Positions 1 to 5,678 of a stretch of 5,678 nucleotides of DNA are shown one piece after another. Made by a program: the position numbers and the translations under genes. This DNA is from QVMP01 sp047974325. GTDB taxonomy: Bacteria > Bacteroidota > Bacteroidia > Bacteroidales > Dysgonomonadaceae. How positions within the stretch are numbered: the stretch's first letter is position 1; the number at the start of each line of letters is the position of its first letter. Below the pieces are notes generated by a model. That model searched no databases and was not told the DNA's origin. It saw only the letters and a program-made list of their open reading frames with translations. The stretch covers positions 1 through 5,678 of the forward strand of contig JBKECE010000284.1 in assembly GCA_047974325.1 (NCBI GenBank), in the 5' to 3' direction.

Positions 1-795
1 AATGCCAATTACTCAACCGTTCCCCTGTACGTTGCCGAGGTAGGTAAACCCATAGCTCAGTTTATCGGTTACGAATGGGTGGGTAATTATCAAATAAGCG
101 ATTTTACATGGCAAAACAACAGCGATCCTTCTATTCCACACAGCCAAAGAATCTATGAGTTGAAGAGTGATGTGCCTGACAATGGATTGGCTCGTAACCA
201 AATAAAACCGGGATATATAAAATACCGAGACATTCCGGACGAAAACGGAAACACTGATGGACATATCGACAACAATGACCGTGTTGTTATCGGTGATCCG
301 AATCCCGATTTTGAAGGTGGTTTTACAAACAATTTTACGTATAAAGGTTTCGACTTAAACGTATTCTTACAATTTACAGTAGGTAATGACATTCTCAATG
401 CTAACCGATTGATGTTTGAAGGGACATATCGCTACGGACTTAATCAGTTTGCATCATATGCCGACCGATGGAGCCCCGAAACACCAAATGCCGAAAATTA
501 TGTAGCTCTTGGGCAAGGTAACAGCTATTACTCTACAAGAGTGATAGAAGATGGATCTTTTCTAAGACTGAAAACCATACAGTTAGGATACACATTTCCT
601 GAAAAATGGATTAAATCGGCAGGCATAAACAAATTGCGCTGCTATTTCTCGGCACAAAACCTGATCACATGGACTAAATATTCGGGCTTTGATCCTGAAG
701 TTTCTGTCAACAATTCGGCACTGACACCCGGTTTCGATTATTCACCATATCCACGGGCTCGAACGTATGTATTCGGCGTTAGTGCTACATTTTGA
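1..795 (+). CDS. SusC/RagA-family TonB-dependent outer-membrane transporter, C-terminal part (5' end outside window)
   Basis: This is the C-terminal 264 residues of a SusC-like TonB-dependent transporter, an outer-membrane beta-barrel that imports oligosaccharides with a SusD-like lid. The frame is open from base 1, so the GTG at 79 is an internal Val codon and not a start. Visible family features, numbered within the fragment, are: an Asp/Asn-rich turn at about 77-95 (RDI..ENGNTDGHIDNNDR), which resembles a calcium-binding loop, followed by VIGDPNPDF; a YKGFDLNVFLQF strand with GNDI after it; DGSFLRLKTIQLGYTFP from about 184; AQNLITWTKYSGFDPEV from about 218; and a YPRARTYVFGVSATF ending. 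The terminal Phe fits the outer-membrane barrel signal read by the BAM machinery. Family members are usually about 1000 residues, so roughly three quarters of the protein, including signal peptide, plug and most of the barrel, lies upstream. The stop (793-795) touches the region of the SusD-like start, as is usual for a co-transcribed pair. The family call is firm; the substrate cannot be read from this part. Confidence 0.96.
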   Translation, partial: NANYSTVPLYVAEVGKPIAQFIGYEWVGNYQISDFTWQNNSDPSIPHSQRIYELKSDVPDNGLARNQIKPGYIKYRDIPDENGNTDGHIDNNDRVVIGDPNPDFEGGFTNNFTYKGFDLNVFLQFTVGNDILNANRLMFEGTYRYGLNQFASYADRWSPETPNAENYVALGQGNSYYSTRVIEDGSFLRLKTIQLGYTFPEKWIKSAGINKLRCYFSAQNLITWTKYSGFDPEVSVNNSALTPGFDYSPYPRARTYVFGVSATF

Positions 796-821
796 TGTTA
801 AACCTAAAATCGATTAAAAAA

Positions 822-2450
822 ATGAAAAAGATCATATATCTGTTTGCGTTAATGCTGCTGACATCTTCTTGTTCTGATTTACTAAATCTTGACCCTGAAG
901 ACTTCACAGCCCCTGAAACATTTTACCGAAACGAAAAAGAATTGGACGAGGCTCTGATGGCTGTTTATAATCCATTGTTGCAATATGGGCTCAACCTGAG
1001 TGCATTCATGCCGATGGGAACAGATGAGGCTTACAGCCGTGAGTCATCGCCTCCATCGCAACCCTATTACTATAATTTTGATGCTGCAAATTCAACAATA
1101 CTGGATGTATGGAAGTCTCTATATCTTGGTATAGACAGAGCTAACGCTCTGATGGAAAATGCAGATCAGGCCGATTGTGATGAAGCTATTATAAAAAGGA
1201 TAAAAGGAGAAGCTCTATTTTTGCGCTCATATTATCATTTCCTGCTAGTCGCTTATTGGGGAGATGTTCCTCTCAAGCTAAAGTCCACAAAATCACCCAA
1301 AGATGTACATGTTCCAAGAACTCCGGCCAAAACTATCTATGAGCAGATAATCAAGGATATGGAGAGTTCTGTTGATATGGTAGCCGATTTGTCTGAGTTG
1401 GGCTATGGCGGAAAAGTAAATAAGGCTGCAGTAAAAGGTATATTGGCAAGAGTCTGCCTACATGCCGCCGGACGCCTCAACGATGCTTCTTATTATCCCA
1501 AAGCCAGAAGTTGGGCATGGTCATTAATTGAAGAAGCAAAAGCCAACGGAACATATGCTCTGAATCCAGATTATAAAGATGTTTTTATAAAATTAATGCA
1601 AGACAAATACGATATCAAAGAGTGTTTGTTCGAAGTGGAATTCTGGGGAAATACATATAGTAATGAGTATAGACAAGTGAACCAGTTTACAAGCAGATTT
1701 GGTACAAATTTCACTCTCGACTATAAATCTGAAAATGGAGTATCTAACGCCCGATCTAACGCCATATTCCAAGTGACACCAACTTTCTATGACACCTTCG
1801 AGGATGGTGATTTACGTCGCGATTGGAATACTTATGACTATAGCTACAAAAGTTATAACACACTCGATAAGGCAACCGTAAAACCCGAATTCAAGTTTCG
1901 TTTGGTGGGTAAATATAGAAGGGAATACGAAATCAATCTTCCGGTGTATACATGGGGCAATTCAACCAACTTCCCTCTGTTGAGATATTCTGATGTTTTA
2001 CTGATGTTTGCCGAGGCCGACAATGAAGTAAATGGTGGAACAACCGTCGAATCGTTAGACGCCGTAAATCAAGTGCGCCGCAGAGCATTTGGACTTGATG
2101 TAAACACTGTATCGGCAAAAGATGTAGGAAGCATGTCCAAAACCGACTTCTTGAAATATATACAAGACGAACGCTTGCGTGAACTCGCTTTCGAATCTCA
2201 TCGTAAGCTCGATTTGATTCGCTGGGGCATCTTCCTCGATCGTATGAAAGAAGTAGGTAACACGATAAAAGCAATTCCTGAAAAAATTGATGGCAAAAAG
2301 AATCCGGCCATTGATGGCATTGTCTTTCCCGGACTTTCATATGTTGTCAGAACCTATGACAATGTAGGCACAAAGCATTTACTTATGCCTATACCCGAAC
2401 TGGAACTGAGTGTAAATAATGCCATAAACTCTAACAATAGCGAGTGGTAA
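822..2450 (+). CDS. SusD/RagB-family surface glycan-binding lipoprotein
   Basis: This is a SusD-like outer-membrane lipoprotein, the lid that binds glycan over the adjacent SusC-like barrel. From ATG 822 it has 542 residues, within the usual family range. The N-terminus MKKIIYLFALMLLTSSC is a lipoprotein signal with the lipid-modified Cys at 17, followed by SDLLNLDPED, typical of SusD proteins. The N-terminal SusD-like domain includes EALFLRSYYHFLLVAYWGDV from about 130. The C-terminal RagB/SusD domain includes LRYSDVLLMFAEADNE from about 387, NQVRRRAFG, and ERLRELAFESHRKLDLIRWG at about 450-469. The protein ends with LLMPIPELEL and a terminal NSEW. I chose 822 because it gives the canonical MKK signal directly after an A-rich stretch. 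Starting at ATG 795 (overlapping the upstream stop) or TTG 792 would add 9 or 10 residues before the signal peptide. Its ligand is inferred only from the GH115 neighbour. Confidence 0.96.
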   Translation: MKKIIYLFALMLLTSSCSDLLNLDPEDFTAPETFYRNEKELDEALMAVYNPLLQYGLNLSAFMPMGTDEAYSRESSPPSQPYYYNFDAANSTILDVWKSLYLGIDRANALMENADQADCDEAIIKRIKGEALFLRSYYHFLLVAYWGDVPLKLKSTKSPKDVHVPRTPAKTIYEQIIKDMESSVDMVADLSELGYGGKVNKAAVKGILARVCLHAAGRLNDASYYPKARSWAWSLIEEAKANGTYALNPDYKDVFIKLMQDKYDIKECLFEVEFWGNTYSNEYRQVNQFTSRFGTNFTLDYKSENGVSNARSNAIFQVTPTFYDTFEDGDLRRDWNTYDYSYKSYNTLDKATVKPEFKFRLVGKYRREYEINLPVYTWGNSTNFPLLRYSDVLLMFAEADNEVNGGTTVESLDAVNQVRRRAFGLDVNTVSAKDVGSMSKTDFLKYIQDERLRELAFESHRKLDLIRWGIFLDRMKEVGNTIKAIPEKIDGKKNPAIDGIVFPGLSYVVRTYDNVGTKHLLMPIPELELSVNNAINSNNSEW

Positions 2451-2460
2451 AACTGTTAAC

Positions 2461-2506
2461 AACTATTCCTCATCCTTTTTAAAAAGAAGAAGGATGAGGA
2501 ATAGTT
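2461..2506 (+). promoter_or_regulatory. Long perfect inverted repeat between the SusD-like and GH115 genes (RNA hairpin; possible attenuator, processing or stability element)
   Basis: The left arm AACTATTCCTCATCCTT (2461-2477) is exactly complementary to the right arm AAGGATGAGGAATAGTT (2490-2506), a 17-bp perfect stem. One G-U pair and two A-U pairs can extend it to about 20 bp, leaving a six-base loop (2481-2486). It begins 11 bases after the SusD-like stop. What follows is CTCTATAATT, not a run of T, so this is not a textbook intrinsic terminator. Its position after the transporter genes suggests partial termination, 3'-end protection or an RNA-processing point that would keep transporter mRNA more abundant than enzyme mRNA. 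The structure is read directly from the sequence; the role is inference. Confidence 0.8.
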
Positions 2507-2573
2507 CTCTATAATTAAGACGCCTTACAATCTGAATATTCTTTGCAATAAAAAAATAAACCCATACTTGATA

Positions 2574-5423
2574 ATGAAACTTAAGCAATATTTATATAAT
2601 GCAATAATTACATTTGGATTGTGTTTGCCTCTGCTTTCGTGTGCAAACAATTCGTCAGTAGTTTTTTCTGTTTCTGACGGACAATCTGTTGCAAGAATCT
2701 ACATTGACAACAACGAAAAAGATGTAGTGAAAACTGCTGCCGGCATTCTGTCGTCAGACATCTCATCTATTTTGGGAAAAACACCGGAGATAAAAACACT
2801 AAAAGATAATTTTGACGGCAACAAAATCATTGCCGGAACATTGTCAGTCAGTGCACAAATAGATTCATTGGTAAAAGTGCACAAACTACAAGTAGCCGAC
2901 ATTAAGGGAGAATGGGAGGCCTTTAAACTTATTGTGATTGATGGTGATAAAGGAAAATCATTGCTTATAATTGGTAGTGACAATCGTGGAACTGCCTACG
3001 GTATTCTTGAAGTATCACGAATGATGGGAGTTTCTCCCTGGTGTTGGTGGGCAGACGTAAAACCCGAGAGAAAAAGCAAAATAGAGATAGAAGTGAAATC
3101 TGCCGTTCAAAAGCCATCCGTTCAGTATCGTGGTATTTTTTTGAATGATGAGGATTGGGGACTGATGCCATGGAGCACGGAAACAGACTCTCCCACATCG
3201 GCAAAAGGAGCGATAGGTCCCAATACTTATAAGAAAGTATTTGAATTACTGCTTCGCTTGCGTGCCAACACTATTTGGCCGGCAATGCACGAGTGCACTG
3301 TTCCGTTCTATTGGGTAGAAGGAAACAAGGAGATGGCCGACAAGTATGGAATAGTAGTGGGAACATCACATTGCGAACCAATGATGAGATGCAGTGCCAG
3401 CGAATGGGATTCGTCCAAACTTGGAGACTACGACTACACAACCAACAGTAAAAAAGTTGATGAATATTGGGCAGAACGTGTGAAGGACGTTGCTCACAAC
3501 GAAAATATCTACACCATTGGTATGCGAGGCGTCCATGACGGAGAAATGCAGGGTGCAAGTACGTTGCAGGAGCAAGTTGATGTATTGTCGCGTGTTTTCG
3601 ACAAACAAAGGAACATGCTGGCTACTTATGTAGACACTTTAGTAGAAAGAGTGCCACAGGTGTTTATACCATACAAAGAGGTACTGGATGTATATGATGC
3701 TGGGCTGAAAGTTCCGGATGACGTTACTCTCATTTGGTGCGACGACAACTACGGTTACATACGCCGTTTGAGCAACAAGGAAGAGCAGAAACGCTCGGGT
3801 GGCAGTGGTGTTTACTATCACGTATCTTATTGGGGAAAACCTCACGACTATTTGTGGCTGGCAAGCCATCAACCATCTTTGATTTATTCAGAAATGAAAC
3901 GTGCCTACGACAACAATGCCCGTAAAATATGGATATTGAATGTTGGCGACATTAAACCGGCCGAATATTTAACCGAGTTTTTTCTGGATATGGCATGGGA
4001 CATTAACAGCATCAATCAGGAAAATATATATGCACACCAGAAACTGTGGATAGAAAGAACTTTAGGTAAGGAATATGCTGTTGATATTGCCAATGTGATG
4101 AAGGAATACTACCGATTGGCTATGATAAGGAAACCCGAACATATGGGTTGGAGCCGTGTACAGGAACAAGGGTATCACAAGGGTCTATCGCCTGTCAAAG
4201 ATACCGAGTTCAATCCCTTTGGTTTTGGAGATGAAATAGAAACAAGGATAGATGCTTATAAAAAGATAGAAAAAAAGGTCACCGACATTGGGCGGCAAAT
4301 ACCTGATAAAATGAAGGATGCTTATTTCGAGCTTGTAGAATATCCCGTAAGAGCTGCATCTTTGATGAATAAAAAAATGTTGTATGCTCAAAAATATAGG
4401 TTATATGCTCAGTATGGTCTTCCTGTGGGGAATTTATACGCCCAGATGAGTGATAACGCATTTCATGATATTGAACAACTAACAGTAAAATATAACACGC
4501 TATCGAACGGAAAATGGAATCGTATGATGGACTACCAACCCAGACACCTCCCTGTTTTCGAGAAATTGGTTATGCCGCATATCAACATTCAAGATCAATC
4601 GGGCATTCTGCTTTGGAACGAAGGAGCATCATCTCCCGTCAACTCGCAAACCATAGCAAATATTACTCCTTTCATTGAGGCGGCAGGCAACGAGTCTTTT
4701 ATTTCTATATTCGACAGAGATACGGTTCCCGCCAATTGGTCTATTGAATCTAAACCCAAATGGCTGAACATAAAAACAGACAATCCGCTGAAAGGCGAAT
4801 ATAAATTATGGTTGAGCATAAACTGGAGCAAGGTTGAAAAAAACGAGAGTGCAGCATCTCTGATATTCAAATCGGAAAATGATTATTATACTTTCAACCT
4901 GAAAGCAATAAGGAAAAACAATAAATTGTATGATAATATCCAAATCGAAAGTAAGAATATTGTTGCTTTCGATGCTGCCAACTACACCAAAAGTTGTGGC
5001 AAAGGATTTGTAATCACCGAAGGCTTGGGATATAGTCTCAAAGCCATACAATTGCCAGCGAGTCCGAATGGAGAAAACAAATTGCAGTATACGTTCTATA
5101 CCAACCAAAAAGGGCGGGTAAATATATCAGTGCGACTGTTGCCTAATTACCCCATTGGCGGAGGAACAAAACGATATGCCATAGCTTTAGACAATGAGAC
5201 TCCTGTTATAGTGGATTCTCCGATAGAGGCTAATAGCGAAGCATGGAAACAAGGTGTATTGAGCAACAGAACGGTATCTGTATCTTCACACTACATCACG
5301 TCTCCCGGAAAGCATACGATTACGCTTTACGGAGTGGATGAAGGCGTGATTGCAGACCAACTATTATTAGATTTTGACCTGAATAGAAAAATATATCAGC
5401 TACCAACAACAAACTTGAAATGA
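2574..5423 (+). CDS. Glycoside hydrolase family 115 alpha-glucuronidase, lipoprotein
   Basis: GH115 enzymes release glucuronic or 4-O-methylglucuronic acid alpha-1,2-linked to xylan-type chains, including internal branches. This 949-residue protein has a lipoprotein signal (MKLKQYLYNAIITFGLCLPLLSC, lipid Cys 23), an N-terminal alpha/beta domain (about 25-180), and a TIM-barrel catalytic region (about 183-480). Catalytic-region motifs are RGIFLNDEDWG (186-196), WPAMHEC (235-241), GTSHCEP (263-269), GMRGVHDGE (316-324), IPYKEV (365-370), WCDDNYGYI (388-396), YYHVSYWG (from 414) and ILNVGD (454-459). A helical region follows, with GKWNRMMDYQP near 646-656. A beta-rich segment (about 660-785) and a GH115 C-terminal domain complete it (about 795-945), with EGLGYS, SPGKHTITLYGVDEGV and DQLLLDF. 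From memory of the Bacteroides ovatus GH115 structure, not an alignment, N191, D192, W235, R318, D322, E369, N392, H416 and N456 match active-site positions, so it appears catalytically intact. I chose ATG 2574 over an in-frame TTG at 2568 that adds only two residues. The family is firm; xylan as substrate is probable only. Confidence 0.96.
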   Translation: MKLKQYLYNAIITFGLCLPLLSCANNSSVVFSVSDGQSVARIYIDNNEKDVVKTAAGILSSDISSILGKTPEIKTLKDNFDGNKIIAGTLSVSAQIDSLVKVHKLQVADIKGEWEAFKLIVIDGDKGKSLLIIGSDNRGTAYGILEVSRMMGVSPWCWWADVKPERKSKIEIEVKSAVQKPSVQYRGIFLNDEDWGLMPWSTETDSPTSAKGAIGPNTYKKVFELLLRLRANTIWPAMHECTVPFYWVEGNKEMADKYGIVVGTSHCEPMMRCSASEWDSSKLGDYDYTTNSKKVDEYWAERVKDVAHNENIYTIGMRGVHDGEMQGASTLQEQVDVLSRVFDKQRNMLATYVDTLVERVPQVFIPYKEVLDVYDAGLKVPDDVTLIWCDDNYGYIRRLSNKEEQKRSGGSGVYYHVSYWGKPHDYLWLASHQPSLIYSEMKRAYDNNARKIWILNVGDIKPAEYLTEFFLDMAWDINSINQENIYAHQKLWIERTLGKEYAVDIANVMKEYYRLAMIRKPEHMGWSRVQEQGYHKGLSPVKDTEFNPFGFGDEIETRIDAYKKIEKKVTDIGRQIPDKMKDAYFELVEYPVRAASLMNKKMLYAQKYRLYAQYGLPVGNLYAQMSDNAFHDIEQLTVKYNTLSNGKWNRMMDYQPRHLPVFEKLVMPHINIQDQSGILLWNEGASSPVNSQTIANITPFIEAAGNESFISIFDRDTVPANWSIESKPKWLNIKTDNPLKGEYKLWLSINWSKVEKNESAASLIFKSENDYYTFNLKAIRKNNKLYDNIQIESKNIVAFDAANYTKSCGKGFVITEGLGYSLKAIQLPASPNGENKLQYTFYTNQKGRVNISVRLLPNYPIGGGTKRYAIALDNETPVIVDSPIEANSEAWKQGVLSNRTVSVSSHYITSPGKHTITLYGVDEGVIADQLLLDFDLNRKIYQLPTTNLK
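5420..5423 (+). other. ATGA stop/start overlap joining the GH115 gene to the next gene
   Basis: The GH115 stop TGA (5421-5423) overlaps the ATG (5420-5422) of the next frame. There is no Shine-Dalgarno-like motif just upstream (the preceding bases are CAACAAACTTGAA). The arrangement suggests that both proteins are made from one mRNA, with translation of the second coupled to termination of the first. The overlap is seen directly; the coupling is inferred. Confidence 0.85.
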
Positions 5424-5678
5424 ATAAATATTTCTATCGGACAATCTTATGCTCTTTTTTGTTGGCTGCACATTGTGCCAACGCTAGCGAAATATTCGTT
5501 AAAGAAAACGGAAGCGGAAGTATGTCGGGGAAGGATTGGGACAATGCCTTTCCGGGCGATTCGCTGGTACGTTTGATGTATAGTGCGCCCCAAGGAACGA
5601 GTATATATGTTTCGGAAGGATTATATAATCCTTATTATGCCATTTATCAAAGCGACGGAAAGAAAGTGATGTATGACA
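5420..5678 (+). CDS. Secreted protein, probable right-handed parallel beta-helix family, N-terminal part (3' end outside window)
   Basis: The frame is open from ATG 5420 to the window end, giving 86 codons. The first 22 residues form a signal peptide: MNKYFYR, a hydrophobic core (TILCSFLLAAHC), and an Ala-Asn-Ala signal-peptidase I site before Ser23. A Cys at 19 follows His and is a poor lipobox. The mature start reads EIFVKENGSGSMSGKDWDNAF, then a spacer, GTSIYVSEGLYNP and YQSDGKKVMYD. The pattern of a strand, NGSGS-SG-x-W-x-NAF, then a G-x-Y-P strand is the usual opening of Bacteroidota right-handed beta-helix proteins (pectate-lyase-like, or proteins with DUF1565 or parallel beta-helix repeats). 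The overlap with the GH115 gene places it in the same operon, so it probably acts on the same glycan or binds it. Catalytic residues and any C-terminal sorting domain lie beyond the window, so lyase, hydrolase and non-enzymatic roles are all open. Confidence 0.8.
   Translation, partial: MNKYFYRTILCSFLLAAHCANASEIFVKENGSGSMSGKDWDNAFPGDSLVRLMYSAPQGTSIYVSEGLYNPYYAIYQSDGKKVMYD

Noticed and set aside
79..81. GTG as the start of the first coding region
   Set aside because: The frame is open upstream to base 1 and encodes SusC-like sequence (LYVAEVGKPIAQFIGYEW), so the gene continues beyond the window edge and the GTG is an internal Val codon.
1933..2340. 135-codon open frame on the - strand
   Set aside because: It lies wholly inside the strongly conserved C-terminal SusD-like domain, is rich in Cys, Arg and His as antisense shadows often are, and has no recognisable domain.
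2537..2545. TATTCTTTG as a Bacteroides-type -7 promoter element before the GH115 gene
   Set aside because: The spacing between TA and TTTG is three bases where the consensus TAnnTTTG has two, and no TTTG-like -33 element lies at the right distance upstream. A promoter there is not supported.
2568..2570. TTG as the GH115 start
   Set aside because: It adds only two residues before ATG 2574, which gives a normal MKLK signal-peptide start.
3734..3925. 63-codon + strand frame inside the GH115 gene
   Set aside because: It runs in another frame through the WCDDNYG and YYHVSYWG active-site region, whose coding is beyond doubt in the main frame.
4806..5108. 100-codon open frame on the - strand
   Set aside because: It is antisense to the GH115 C-terminal region, has no recognisable family features and no independent start context.

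Overview
The window looks like part of a polysaccharide utilisation locus (PUL) from a Bacteroidota bacterium, most likely of the order Bacteroidales. The reasons are the SusC-like/SusD-like pair, lipoprotein signals of the Bacteroidota kind, starts preceded by A-rich sequence rather than Shine-Dalgarno motifs, and AT-rich DNA. I cannot name the genus or species.

All genes lie on the + strand in one co-directional run. Bases 1-795 hold the last 264 codons of a SusC-like TonB-dependent outer-membrane transporter whose 5' part lies outside the window. Bases 822-2450 encode its SusD-like surface lipoprotein partner. A 123-base gap (2451-2573) contains a long, perfectly matched inverted repeat (2461-2506). 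Bases 2574-5423 encode a 949-residue lipoprotein of glycoside hydrolase family 115, the alpha-glucuronidase family. An ATGA overlap at 5420-5423 leads into a secreted protein cut by the window end. Its first residues look like the start of a Bacteroidota right-handed parallel beta-helix protein.

The SusC/SusD pair would capture and import an oligosaccharide. The GH115 enzyme would remove glucuronic acid or 4-O-methylglucuronic acid side groups from it, most plausibly from glucuronoxylan, although GH115 membership alone does not fix the backbone. The beta-helix protein, if it is an enzyme, could be a lyase or hydrolase for the same glycan. The hairpin sits where transporter expression could be uncoupled from enzyme expression.

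The gene content is conventional for a PUL. I see no CRISPR array, insertion sequence, tRNA, rRNA or clearly new system. The points most worth a second look are the hairpin without a U-tract, the translationally overlapping GH115/beta-helix pair, and cysteines next to three predicted active-site motifs of the GH115 enzyme.
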